Source of the DNA: JBHJHP01 sp042219825
GTDB lineage: Bacteria; Bacteroidota; Bacteroidia; Bacteroidales; UBA5342
Reading direction: 5' to 3'
Assembly (NCBI RefSeq): GCF_042219825.1
Contig: NZ_JBHJHQ010000007.1
Span: 186,001 to 250,000, forward strand
DNA length: 64,000 nt
In this document: positions 1 to 7,374 of the stretch, piece after piece
How the letters are laid out: the number at the start of each line of letters is the position of its first letter
How positions within the stretch are numbered: the stretch's first letter is position 1
The notes under the pieces: generated by a model
What the model was told of the DNA's origin: nothing
What the model saw: the letters and a program-made list of their open reading frames with translations, nothing else
Database searches by the model: none
Translations under genes and position numbers: made by a program

Positions 1-2
1 TT

Positions 3-341
3 GGTCCGAATTTTGAGAAATTCAGAAACCTGACGACACACCTTCCCTGCGATCAGCACTGGCTACCTGCATTAACGGCTCCGCGGCTTTTTATACTGTG
101 TAATGCGTTTAACGATGAGTACGGAAGGGCCTATGCTGCATTACAGACTGTACAGAGTGCTCAACCGGTATATGAATTTCTTGGGGTTAAGGATAATCTG
201 GGGATGCATTTTCGCGAGGGTGGCCATGGCATGACCATGGAAGACTGGAATGCTATCCTGGATTTTGCAGATCAGAAACTGCTCCATAAACCGGGAAATC
301 GTGTATTTAACCGGATTCCGTCAGCAGAGAAATTACCTTAA
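3..341 (+). CDS. Partial CE15-like/acetylxylan-esterase-like alpha/beta hydrolase (C-terminal end only)
   Basis: An open frame enters from the left edge and stops at 339-341, giving about 112 residues. It contains an aspartate-glutamine-histidine-tryptophan stretch followed by LPALTAPRLF, and near the end the motif GGHGMTMEDWNAILDFAD. That ending, with a histidine in a GHG context followed by an E-DW-AILDFAD helix, is typical of the catalytic-histidine end of glucuronoyl esterase (CE15) and related acetylxylan-esterase-like hydrolases. The nucleophile region lies outside the window, so family and substrate are tentative. The gene lies outside the island, on the chromosomal side of attL. In the uninterrupted chromosome it would be the gene downstream of tRNA-Gln, in opposite orientation. 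Confidence 0.6.
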   Translation, partial: GPNFEKFRNLTTHLPCDQHWLPALTAPRLFILCNAFNDEYGRAYAALQTVQSAQPVYEFLGVKDNLGMHFREGGHGMTMEDWNAILDFADQKLLHKPGNRVFNRIPSAEKLP

Positions 342-517
342 TCTGGGACAGAGATTTTAAATAGGCTAAGTTCTGGAATTCTGTATTATAAAAGGTATGC
401 TTAAGGTTTTCTGGTTTCGTAGTTTTGTAAATTTATCGATCGGGTTTTAAGTATTTTGCATTGTTGAAAACGGCATGTATCGTGTGGTAATATGTGTGCA
501 ATCACATTAATGTTTTG

Positions 518-573
518 AACAAAAAAGCCTAACTATTAAATAGTTAAGCTTTTTGCCTGTTGTCCCACAAGGA
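518..573. repeat. attL: partial duplicate of the tRNA-Gln 3' end and its terminator
   Basis: Positions 518-573 match 50978-51033 with only three mismatches (positions 536, 539 and 553). The last 20 bases (554-573) are identical and include the final ~13 bases of the tRNA-Gln gene. Beyond 573 the tRNA sequence is lost here, while it continues at the right copy. The repeat also carries the tRNA terminator hairpin (CTAACTA/TAGTTA arms). This is the expected footprint of site-specific integration into a tRNA 3' end: one end keeps the intact tRNA, the other keeps only the displaced 3' fragment. The integrase gene 186 bp inward supports it. Confidence 0.88.
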
Positions 574-701
574 ATTCATAAAATATACCATTTTGAACCG
601 AAGTGGATTCTACCCTATATTTTGATTGAAATGAGAACAAAAAGCAAATTATTAATGTAAAACCTGGCGGACAGATAAGTTTAAAACATTTTAAAAGTTT
701 C

Positions 702-727
702 GGGTATGAATTTTCAAAGTCATACCC
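702..727. promoter_or_regulatory. Putative integrase arm-type sites, left end (inverted GGGTATGA pair)
   Basis: GGGTATGA at 702-709 and its complement TCATACCC at 720-727 form a perfect 8-bp inverted repeat with a 10-bp spacer, 33 bp before the integrase start. Two more copies lie at 50943-50950 and 50955-50962, next to attR. Clustering near both island ends suggests arm-type binding sites for the integrase or its accessory factor. The left pair could also autoregulate the integrase gene. Confidence 0.55.
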
Positions 728-759
728 TGTAATCTTATCTTTACCGCTTTTTCAAAATC

Positions 760-1959
760 ATGGGGAAAGTATATTTCAAAGTCAACACAACGGTATCTGA
801 TCCTAAAAAATTTGTATCAATCAGGATCCGTTACAAAGAGGGCAAGCTTGATCAGGCAACAGCAACCGGTGAAAAATGTCAATTGCAATACTGGGATCTT
901 TCCAGACAGAAATTCAACCGTAAGATGTTCCGTGGAAAAGATAACATGGTCGCACGCTTGAAAAAACTGGAGATGTATGTTGTTGATAAATCTCAAGCGG
1001 ATGGAAACAAAGGGAAAGGGTGGCTTTTAAACGTGGTTGACGAGTATTTGCATCCTGAAAAATCTCGTAATAATGGGATATCCATATTCGAGTGGATTGA
1101 ATCATATACCAGTAGATCTGATCTTGCACGTACAACAGTTTCAGCCTACAGGAATTTGAAGGATAAACTCTGGGAGTTTAATGGGGAATTAAAATGGGAG
1201 CAGATAGATCTGACTTTCTACGATGATTTTAAAGATTATCTTCAAATACAGGAATATGCGCTGAATACCGTAGGAAGGTATATAAAGGACTTAAAAGCTG
1301 TTTTAAGGAAGTCTTATGAAAGAGGTGTTCATAGTAATGATATCTTTAATAACAGTGCTTTCAAAAAGGTGAATGAAGAAACGATAGAGATATATCTTAA
1401 TGAAGAGGAATTAGACCGAATCTATGATCTTGACTTAAAAGATAATCCTGTGCTGGAACGCTCCAAGGATCTATTCTTAATAGCTTCGTGGACCGGGGTC
1501 CGATTTAGTGATTTACATAAGATAAACGCTAAGAATTTGCAAGGCAATTGCTTTCATATAGAACAACAAAAAACCAGAGATGGCGTGATAATACCAATGC
1601 ATCCTGTTGTTAAAAGCATATTGGATAAATACGATGGGAAACTGCCACCTGTGATTAGTAATCCAAAGCTCAATCTGCACGTAAAAGAAATTGCACGCCT
1701 CGCGGGAATTGTTGATACATTTTCAAAATCAATAACAAAAGGAGGGAAACGAATTACAAGCTATTACGAAAAATGTGAACTTGTCAAAATACACACTGCA
1801 AGACGTTCATTTGCCACTAATTTATACAAATCGGGTTTTCCTTCCATTGGGATTATGAAGATCACAGGGCATAGGTCTGAATCTTCTTTTCTAAAATATA
1901 TAAAAGTTGATGCAGAGGAGAATGCTCAAATGATGGCAGAGCACTGGGGAAATAAGTGA
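760..1959 (+). CDS. Tyrosine-family site-specific integrase of the island
   Basis: This 399-residue protein has the layout of Bacteroidota tyrosine recombinases: an N-terminal arm-DNA-binding region (about 1-95), a SAM-like core-binding domain (about 105-205), and a C-terminal catalytic domain. The catalytic residues are visible: R248 (WTGVRFSD), K271, H345 and R348 (HTARRSF), H371 (TGHRS) and the nucleophile Y380 in LKYIK. Nothing is truncated, so it is likely active. It sits 186 bp inside attL and reads into the island, the normal place for the enzyme that recombines the flanking tRNA-Gln repeats. The ATG at 760 is well placed, directly after the GGGTATGA inverted repeat. Whether it integrated this island specifically is inferred from position. 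Confidence 0.93.
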   Translation: MGKVYFKVNTTVSDPKKFVSIRIRYKEGKLDQATATGEKCQLQYWDLSRQKFNRKMFRGKDNMVARLKKLEMYVVDKSQADGNKGKGWLLNVVDEYLHPEKSRNNGISIFEWIESYTSRSDLARTTVSAYRNLKDKLWEFNGELKWEQIDLTFYDDFKDYLQIQEYALNTVGRYIKDLKAVLRKSYERGVHSNDIFNNSAFKKVNEETIEIYLNEEELDRIYDLDLKDNPVLERSKDLFLIASWTGVRFSDLHKINAKNLQGNCFHIEQQKTRDGVIIPMHPVVKSILDKYDGKLPPVISNPKLNLHVKEIARLAGIVDTFSKSITKGGKRITSYYEKCELVKIHTARRSFATNLYKSGFPSIGIMKITGHRSESSFLKYIKVDAEENAQMMAEHWGNK

Positions 1960-1997
1960 AAAGAAGAATCTCAGATTTTAATTGTTGAACTGATTCA

Positions 1998-2027
1998 TTG
2001 GAGGCCGTATTCGAATTGTTATATTTG
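1998..2027 (+). promoter_or_regulatory. Bacteroidota-type promoter for the HTH gene
   Basis: TATATTTG at 2020-2027 matches the -7 consensus TAnnTTTG exactly. A TTG at 1998-2000 sits 19 bp upstream, where the -33 element is expected. The downstream gene starts at 2068. Confidence 0.55.
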
Positions 2028-2067
2028 CGAAGCCTGCTCAATAGAGTAGGCATTAAATTTCTTTTTT

Positions 2068-2385
2068 ATGCAAATTAACTTCGAAAGTCTCCAAAACGTT
2101 GGAACTGTGAAATTCGAAATTACTGCTGAAGATTTAAGAAGGGTAATTGAAGATACTGTAAAGATGACCAGTGCTTCAATTATGGAATCTTTTAAAGCAG
2201 AACAGCAACCAACAATTATTTCAAGGAAAGAAGCGATGGAGATCCTTGAGGTAAAGAGTAAGGTTACCATGGTTAACTGGGAGAAAAAGGGTTATTTAAA
2301 CCCTAAACGAATCGGAAGTCGGGTGTTTTATGACAAAGATGAAGTCTTAAATGCTGCTGAATCCTTTACCAGAATGGATTATTAA
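2068..2385 (+). CDS. Small helix-turn-helix protein, excisionase/MerR-like
   Basis: The 105-residue product has a C-terminal winged-helix segment (about 50-95). SRKEAMEILEVKSKVTMVNW forms the HTH, followed by a basic wing that includes NPKRIGSRVFYDKDEV. This pattern is characteristic of the HTH_17/excisionase-like proteins that accompany tyrosine integrases on Bacteroidota mobile elements. The N-terminal half is acidic and helical with no recognised domain. It has its own promoter and is followed by a terminator, so it is a monocistronic unit between integrase and helicase. A role as recombination directionality factor or transcriptional regulator fits; the sequence does not distinguish them. 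Confidence 0.75.
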   Translation: MQINFESLQNVGTVKFEITAEDLRRVIEDTVKMTSASIMESFKAEQQPTIISRKEAMEILEVKSKVTMVNWEKKGYLNPKRIGSRVFYDKDEVLNAAESFTRMDY

Positions 2386-2424
2386 TCTTACACAAACTAT
2401 TAATTAAGAAATTTATTAAAATCT

Positions 2425-2452
2425 AAGAGGGGCTGCAAATGTCCCTCTTTTT
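2425..2452 (+). terminator. Rho-independent terminator after the HTH gene
   Basis: AAGAGGG (2425-2431) pairs with CCCTCTT (2443-2449) and is followed by a T run to 2452. It lies 40 bp after the HTH stop codon. Confidence 0.75.
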
Positions 2453-2535
2453 GTTGAAATGAACGAATGATAAATGGTACGATATTTTTTCCAGTTTAAT
2501 CTATATAGGCGAATAATGCCAAAAAAAAGTTACCA

Positions 2536-4383
2536 ATGACTGAAGATAAAGTTGAAAGTGAAGTAGAGGTAATTGATTCTCAAGGGTGTGATTATTTAGA
2601 TGAATTTATGGAGGACCTTCCTGATAATTGCATGCTTAATAAAGTTATGACTGGCTGTGGGGGTACCTCTCTTGCACTGAAAAATTCTATTCCTTATGTT
2701 ATTTGTGTTCCCTATATAAATTTGATAAAGAATAAGTTGGATTGGGCAGATGATAAGGGGATTAAAGTATGTCAGGTAATGGGCAGTGTAACGGATGATG
2801 AAATAATCAACTTTACAGGAATTAAGTATTTGGTTACCTATGATAGCTTGCATCGGTTGATGGATAAAATTGAAACGGCCAAATTTAAGATTCTAATTGA
2901 CGAGTCTCATAAACTAGTTGATTCTGCAATCTTTAGGGAAAAGGCTGTTGACAATGTCTTGAATTATTACAATAGGTTTCGCTCCTATTGTTTCATGACT
3001 TCAACTCCAGTTAAACAGGAATATCAGTTACCAGAATTAAAGCACATTCCATTAAAAAGGATCCATTGGGAAAAAGAGAAAAGGGTACAGATTTATCATG
3101 TTGAAAAAGTGGATCAATCTTTAGAAAGAAGCATAGCAATACATGCTTTGAATCATTTGGAAGATCCTGAATCTGCTAATGCACACTTCTTTTATAATTC
3201 CGTAAATTCGGTTATCGATGTGGTAAGATTCATGAAAAAGGTTAAGCATTTAAATAGTAAACAGGTAAGCATTACGTTAGCTAATACAAAGGAAAACGAA
3301 ACCAAGATATTTGATAATCTGGGAGACGGATTCAAAAACTCACTACCTGGGAAAATGATCAGAAAGATAAATTTTTATACCTCAACTGCTTTTGAAGGCT
3401 GTGATATATATGACCCCAAAGGTTTATGTTATATTGTTGCTGATGGAACCAAAGATTCGACTAAATATGATATTTCAACTATTATCCCTCAAACAATAGG
3501 AAGAATCAGAGACTCTAAATACAAAGACAGTTCTGTATTAATTTTTAGACCATATCCTAATGAACGAAATTTATCAGAAAACGATTATTCAGTCAAGATA
3601 AGGAGCAAGTTAGTAGAAGCACAAGGTCTGGTAGACTTAGTTAATGAGGAAATTGAAACTAATCCTGATTCAATGTATGCTAAAACATTAAACAAAGGAT
3701 TAAAAGGTAATCATTATATAAAATTCGATGATGGTAAGTATCAGGTAAATTCAAAAATTTGGCATAATAAAATGCACAATTATTCTGCTCAGTTCATTGA
3801 TTACCAGCCAGGAGCTTTTAGAAGTAGAAATGGGGAGCAAAGAATTAACAATATTATTTATGAATTTATTGAATATGATCTGGATCTTTCAGATTCACCT
3901 TTAAACAGGCTTGTACTCGATAGAAGGGTGAATTTTAGCGATTTGATGAAGGAATATTGTGAACGTATGGAGGAAATTAAGTGTGCATATCCGACAAATT
4001 TTTTGCCTATTTTGGATTTGGAATTCTCAATGAAAAAAAGATATCCATTAATTGTAAATGCATATAAAAAGATAGGTCCAAAAACAATAAAGGCTTTAAA
4101 GTATAGGAAAAAAAAGATTGAGCTGGAGTTAGTAAAACAGGATCGTTTGAAATCTAATGAAGTGAAAATTGCATCGCTACTAAATTTTAAATCTGGAGAT
4201 GAGATATCTAATAAAGATCTTAAAGAAAAGCTACAAGATGTATTCAATGCGTTAGGTATTGTAAAGACCGCAAAAGCGACGGACGTTAAAACGTATTATG
4301 ACGTTCAGGTAATCTCAAAGAATTCACGTTCAAAACATTATCCTGGATTACGGATTATTGATTGTAAGATAAAGATTATCTGA
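2536..4383 (+). CDS. Superfamily-2 helicase-like protein of the mobile element
   Basis: This 615-residue protein has recognisable SF2 motifs: a P-loop-like TGCGGTS (39-45), motif II DESH (122-125), motif III FMTSTP (153-158) and motif VI QTIGRIRD (319-326). The usual Walker A lysine (GxGKT) is replaced by glycine, although motifs II, III and VI look intact. The C-terminal ~270 residues are lysine-rich and match nothing I recognise. Related DEAD/DEAH-like proteins are common on Bacteroidota phages and integrative elements, where replication roles are assumed. The gene is very AT-rich and is followed directly by AT-rich direct and inverted repeats (4415-4657), a pairing reminiscent of a replication protein with its origin. 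That role is inference. It could instead be a defence or maturation helicase. Confidence 0.6.
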   Translation: MTEDKVESEVEVIDSQGCDYLDEFMEDLPDNCMLNKVMTGCGGTSLALKNSIPYVICVPYINLIKNKLDWADDKGIKVCQVMGSVTDDEIINFTGIKYLVTYDSLHRLMDKIETAKFKILIDESHKLVDSAIFREKAVDNVLNYYNRFRSYCFMTSTPVKQEYQLPELKHIPLKRIHWEKEKRVQIYHVEKVDQSLERSIAIHALNHLEDPESANAHFFYNSVNSVIDVVRFMKKVKHLNSKQVSITLANTKENETKIFDNLGDGFKNSLPGKMIRKINFYTSTAFEGCDIYDPKGLCYIVADGTKDSTKYDISTIIPQTIGRIRDSKYKDSSVLIFRPYPNERNLSENDYSVKIRSKLVEAQGLVDLVNEEIETNPDSMYAKTLNKGLKGNHYIKFDDGKYQVNSKIWHNKMHNYSAQFIDYQPGAFRSRNGEQRINNIIYEFIEYDLDLSDSPLNRLVLDRRVNFSDLMKEYCERMEEIKCAYPTNFLPILDLEFSMKKRYPLIVNAYKKIGPKTIKALKYRKKKIELELVKQDRLKSNEVKIASLLNFKSGDEISNKDLKEKLQDVFNALGIVKTAKATDVKTYYDVQVISKNSRSKHYPGLRIIDCKIKII

Positions 4384-4414
4384 GAACAAATATTTTATTT
4401 ACACAGTATTTAAT

Positions 4415-4657
4415 TGAAACAATGTTTGAATATTTGAAATAATCAATGTTTCATTGTTTCACTGAATGATTCAAATAATATTTGATTGTCATATTGTTTG
4501 TTTGAAATAATTAATGACTATCATGTATAATGGATATCTCTTTAAATAACAGTTTAATATTTCAATAGTCAACGAATGTTTGATTGTTTATGTGAAACAA
4601 TGTTTGATTGTTTGAAATAATAAATGTTTCATTATTTCACTGAATGATTGAATAAGT
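4415..4657. repeat. AT-rich direct and inverted repeats, iteron/origin-like
   Basis: A segment starting TGAAACAATGTTTGA at 4415 recurs at 4593 with few mismatches over about 64 bp. Inside the first copy, GAAACAATG (4416-4424) is the exact inverse of CATTGTTTC (4452-4460). Short variants of TGTTTGATTG and TTTGAAATAAT occur between the copies. Such AT-rich repeat clusters next to a helicase gene often mark replication origins, but no origin function can be read from sequence. Confidence 0.5.
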
Positions 4658-4826
4658 CATTATTTACTTATGCTTCAGCAACGGTCAGATATTGTCATTG
4701 TGGTTATAACTGTTGAATCTCTTTGAGAATCATAGTTCATGCTTAAGTGACTTAATTGCAGTTAAGAGACACATATCGGTTGTATACTTAACGCAAGTAC
4801 TGCTTATTAGATCTTCTGTAGGTGCC

Positions 4827-4919
4827 ATGAATAAAGAGATTCAATTTAAAGTGACAAAATCACAGTTGAAATTGCTACGAATGTCGGCAGTCAAGAGACA
4901 CACATCGGTTGTATGTTAA
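4827..4919 (+). CDS. Possible 30-residue ORF in 141-bp repeat unit 1
   Basis: ATG at 4827 opens a 30-codon frame ending TAA at 4917-4919. The product begins MNKEIQFKVTKSQLKLL and ends KRHTSVVC; it is basic and could form an amphipathic helix. The same frame is kept in three further units. No Shine-Dalgarno or homologue is recognised, so it may be chance coding within a DNA- or RNA-level repeat. Confidence 0.3.
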   Translation: MNKEIQFKVTKSQLKLLRMSAVKRHTSVVC

Positions 4920-4967
4920 TAGCAATGGTTAAAGCAAGAACGATTTAATAGATCTTCTGTAGGTGCC

Positions 4968-5060
4968 ATGAATAAAGAGATTCAATTTAAAGTGACAAAA
5001 TCACAGTTGAAATTGCTACGAATGTCGGCAGTCAAGAGACACACATCGGTTGTATGTTAA
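4968..5060 (+). CDS. Possible 30-residue ORF in 141-bp repeat unit 2
   Basis: This is the exact counterpart, 141 bp downstream, of the ORF at 4827, with the same predicted product. Identity at DNA level means it adds no independent evidence of coding. Confidence 0.3.
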   Translation: MNKEIQFKVTKSQLKLLRMSAVKRHTSVVC

Positions 5061-5108
5061 TAGCAATGGTTAAAGCAAGAACGATTTAATAGATCTTCTG
5101 TAGGTGCC

Positions 5109-5201
5109 ATGAATAAAGAGATTCAATTTAAAGTGACAAAATCACAGTTGAAATTGCTACGAATGTCGGCAGTCAAGAGACTCATATCGGTTGTATGCTA
5201 A
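5109..5201 (+). CDS. Possible 30-residue ORF in 141-bp repeat unit 3
   Basis: Third in-register copy. The product differs only near its end, KRLISVVC instead of KRHTSVVC, and keeps the 30-codon length and stop position. Confidence 0.3.
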   Translation: MNKEIQFKVTKSQLKLLRMSAVKRLISVVC

Positions 5202-5249
5202 AAGCAATGGTTAATGCAGGTGCGTATTAATGGATCTTCTACAATTAAC

Positions 5250-5333
5250 ATGAATAAAGGCATTCAACTTAAAGTGACAAAATTCCAGTTGATATGGCTA
5301 CACATGTCGGTAGTTTTAAGATGTTTGGTATAG
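5250..5333 (+). CDS. Possible diverged 27-residue ORF in repeat unit 4
   Basis: The fourth, diverged unit still opens with an ATG in register and encodes MNKGIQLKVTKFQLIWL before a stop about 27 codons in. The frame stays open despite substitutions at both silent and replacement positions, which is the only mild hint of coding. Coordinates are by register with the other units. Confidence 0.25.
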   Translation: MNKGIQLKVTKFQLIWLHMSVVLRCLV

Positions 5334-5570
5334 AGAATTTCGATAACTTAAAATATTAATACCAACTTGTCAGCAAAATGTGGCATGTGAGTTTGTTTGA
5401 TGCGCTGTATTGAGTTTTTAAGACTCAGTTGGATTACTTGATGCTATTTTTCTAATGCTCTCAGATCTTCTTAAAATGCGAATTAGGCGTATAACATGCT
5501 TTATGTTATAATGTTTTATTTATAAGGGTTAGATGTCAATACTATATATTCAACTTTTTCAATAATCAAA

Positions 5571-5603
5571 TAACCACCAATAACTGTCAAAAGAGAAAGG
5601 CTT
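5571..5603. repeat. Dispersed repeat, copy 1 (downstream of the PIN gene)
   Basis: TAACCACCAATAAC followed by (T/C)GTCA(A/G)AAG and AAAGGCTT occurs here and at 7375-7405. The two differ by two substitutions and a 2-nt gap. The copies are direct repeats bracketing the minus-strand PIN/ImmA pair. Confidence 0.7.
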
Positions 5604-5657
5604 TACCCTTTTATTTGAATAAATACGTTAAAGCTTTAATATTACAATATTGATGAG

Positions 5658-6164
5658 TCAAATTAACCGCCAGCACTCGATACGTTCATCGCATGCTGTT
5701 TTGGGGAGACGGGTGCCAGCATTTTGTATCAGATCCTCAAGTTTATCGGCGGCAATTCCCGGTTCAGTAATACCATGTTCAACAAGCTGGTCGAAAATAT
5801 AAAGTAAGCCTCTTACTTGAACCCCATCACGTGATGCAGTACTTCGTAAAAGGCCGTCACCGGATAGCAAGGTGTAATTGTTACGCTTGGAGTAATGCCA
5901 TACAGAGCAATCTTCAATGGATAAACCATTATGAGCATCTCTTAATGCAATAAGTTCCATAAGTTCATCAAAGCTGTATGAGGCCACAATTAGTGTTCCA
6001 TCGTTTATAAAGCGACCAACGAGATCTGCCTGTTCCGGATCTTCAATCTCTGATACAATAAAATCTGTAGTAAATACCTGAATATCCAATTGAAAAAACT
6101 CATCCAGAAGGTCAGCATGAATTAAATCAAAAAATATATTGGTATCGTTTACTACAAATTCCAT
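5658..6164 (-). CDS. PIN-domain protein, probable toxin-like ribonuclease
   Basis: From the ATG at 6164 the product is 168 residues. It shows PIN-fold acidic residues: D7 in VNDTNIFFDL, E39 in IVSEIEDPE, D85 in SIEDCSVW and D103 in LLSGDGLLR. PIN proteins are Mg-dependent RNases, and many are VapC-type toxins. The start codon overlaps the stop of the upstream XRE-ImmA gene by one base (TGATG), so the two are translationally coupled. Pairing of an XRE/COG2856 protein with a PIN protein has been predicted as a toxin-antitoxin class. Here it would help keep the island in the host, which is inference. It is somewhat longer than typical VapC toxins because of extra C-terminal sequence. Confidence 0.78.
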   Translation of the reverse strand: MEFVVNDTNIFFDLIHADLLDEFFQLDIQVFTTDFIVSEIEDPEQADLVGRFINDGTLIVASYSFDELMELIALRDAHNGLSIEDCSVWHYSKRNNYTLLSGDGLLRSTASRDGVQVRGLLYIFDQLVEHGITEPGIAADKLEDLIQNAGTRLPKTACDERIECWRLI

Positions 6165-7213
6165 CAAATATAATTAAGCGAGGTTTTTAGTTCATTTAAT
6201 GGTTTGTTTGACAACACTGATGCCTTGCTTAGTGAAACCAGTTCCTGGGCAATTCCTTTATATAAAAGCTGAGTAAACCGATAGGATTTCTCTACAAATG
6301 AATATCGGCTTTCGTCTATTTTGTTTTTCAATGATGGAGTTAAATTTAGTCGGATATAAAACTGCTTCAAGTAAGAAGAAGTTATTACACCTAAATCAGA
6401 TGCCCTTTGCATAATGGCTTTTATACTTATTCCCCATTCCATTTGCATTGGAATTAGTTCATCAACCAGTATTTTAGTACGTTTAGAGCCTAATTCACTA
6501 ATGAACCTCTTAAGAGGTACAAGAAATGCTCCGGCAAAGCGGTGGCACATCTTCTCTTTTTCCTTAACCGAAATATCCTCCGGTAATTTCATAAGTAAGT
6601 GTCCCAGTTCATGTAAAAGAGTAAACCGTTTGCGTTCAACAATAAAATTTTTGTTGACAACAATAACGGGAATTTTACCATCAATCATGGATGATAAACC
6701 GTCAAAATCGTCTGCTTCATCCACTTCGACTACCTTAATATGGTTGTCTTCAAGCATTTCAATCACAGATGGAACCGGATTCTGACCGATGTTCCATTCA
6801 TGACGAACTTTATCGGCTACTGCTTCAATATCTCCTGAATTTCTTATTTGTATTCCCTCAATAGGGTTGACAAATTGGGTGTTAATGGCCAGAATATTTT
6901 CAAGTTCCAGATAGCGCTCAACCTGATCCAATACCCTGAATTTTATGGATTCCACCTGCGACTTAAGAAGCTTTGATTTTTTGCGAAACTCTACATGATG
7001 CAATTCAACAGCACTGTTCCTGAAGAAGTAGTCAATCTTTACATTTAATGCTTTGGCTAACTTAATCAGGTTGGAACTGTCTGGTTTCATAATGCCGTTT
7101 TCGTAGCGCGAAATGGCATTTTTGCTGAGTCCTGAAGCTGAGGCTAACTGGTCCATGCTGAACCCAGCCATCTTACGGGCATTATAAAGACGCTTTGAAA
7201 ATATGTTATCCAT
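6164..7213 (-). CDS. XRE-family regulator fused to ImmA/IrrE zinc peptidase domain (COG2856)
   Basis: The N-terminus is a Cro/C1-type HTH (about residues 5-62, including MAGFSMDQLASASGLSKNAI). The C-terminal half is an ImmA/IrrE-type metallopeptidase with zinc motif HELGH at 201-205, giving 349 residues from the ATG at 7213. A longer frame reaches an ATG at 7267, but that start lies inside a perfect inverted repeat that looks like the operator, so 7213 is preferred. Proteins of this class sense or cleave repressors on mobile elements (ImmA of ICEBs1) or act as antitoxins. Coupling to the downstream PIN gene favours an antitoxin/regulator role. The inverted repeat at its promoter suggests autoregulation. 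Confidence 0.85.
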   Translation of the reverse strand: MDNIFSKRLYNARKMAGFSMDQLASASGLSKNAISRYENGIMKPDSSNLIKLAKALNVKIDYFFRNSAVELHHVEFRKKSKLLKSQVESIKFRVLDQVERYLELENILAINTQFVNPIEGIQIRNSGDIEAVADKVRHEWNIGQNPVPSVIEMLEDNHIKVVEVDEADDFDGLSSMIDGKIPVIVVNKNFIVERKRFTLLHELGHLLMKLPEDISVKEKEKMCHRFAGAFLVPLKRFISELGSKRTKILVDELIPMQMEWGISIKAIMQRASDLGVITSSYLKQFYIRLNLTPSLKNKIDESRYSFVEKSYRFTQLLYKGIAQELVSLSKASVLSNKPLNELKTSLNYI

Positions 7214-7227
7214 GGTGTTGTGTGTTG

Positions 7228-7266
7228 TGTTGACAAAAGTAGACAAAATATCAATATTTGTCAACA
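7228..7266 (-). promoter_or_regulatory. Putative operator of the XRE-ImmA/PIN operon
   Basis: TGTTGACAAA (7228-7237) and TTTGTCAACA (7257-7266) form a perfect 10-bp inverted repeat with a 19-bp spacer, immediately upstream of the preferred start at 7213. An extra AGACAAAA half-site lies between the arms. A dimeric XRE protein is the natural ligand. Confidence 0.65.
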
Positions 7267-7374
7267 TTCTTTTCCTGTTTATTAGCAGCTTAATCTTTAC
7301 TTTATTTGGCGTTCGGTTTTACCGCTATTTGTCTCTGGGTTATTTCTTTTAGTCTGATAGTGAAAGGTGCCGAT

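Larger units (their letters stand above)
342..759. other. Gene-free island left end: chromosomal remnant, attL and integrase leader
   Basis: No convincing coding frame is present. The stretch holds about 175 bp of chromosomal DNA after the esterase gene, then the tRNA-derived attL repeat (518-573), then about 186 bp of island DNA leading to the integrase. Within that leader is a perfect 8-bp inverted repeat, GGGTATGA at 702-709 and TCATACCC at 720-727. The same octamer recurs at the other island end. Confidence 0.7.
4758..5320 (+). repeat. Tandem array of a 141-bp unit
   Basis: The landmark (A/G)GATCTTCT occurs at 4809, 4950, 5091 and 5232, giving an exact 141-bp period. Units 4809-4949 and 4950-5090 read as identical. 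The unit at 5091 differs only near its 3' end, and the unit from 5232 is diverged and incomplete. A partial, decayed copy precedes the array from 4758, with a 12-bp deletion relative to the unit. Each unit contains the small hairpin GTGA-CAAAA-TCAC and a short ORF. Identity between units implies recent expansion or homogenisation. Confidence 0.9.
4384..5657. other. Repeat-rich region between helicase and PIN gene
   Basis: No gene of ordinary length is convincing over about 1.27 kb. The left part (4415-4657) holds AT-rich repeats, the middle (4758-5320) a 141-bp tandem array with tiny ORFs, and 5330-5657 is AT-rich spacer. The spacer includes, at 5571-5603, one copy of a dispersed repeat whose other copy is at 7375-7405. 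Confidence 0.7.

Noticed and set aside
518..573. Left repeat considered as a second functional tRNA-Gln
   Set aside because: Only the last ~13 bases of the tRNA are present; no anticodon arm, D arm or 5' acceptor strand follows.
3858..4247. A 129-codon minus-strand ORF inside the helicase gene
   Set aside because: It lies fully antisense to a coherent 615-codon gene and its low-complexity Ser/Phe-rich product is typical of a shadow frame.
4713..4919. A 68-codon ORF running into the first tandem unit
   Set aside because: Its upstream half lies in decayed repeat sequence; only the 30-codon part from 4827 recurs in the other units, so the longer frame is chance read-through.
4758..5320. Tandem repeats considered as a CRISPR array
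   Set aside because: The unit is 141 bp with no unique spacers and identical neighbours, and no cas genes are nearby.
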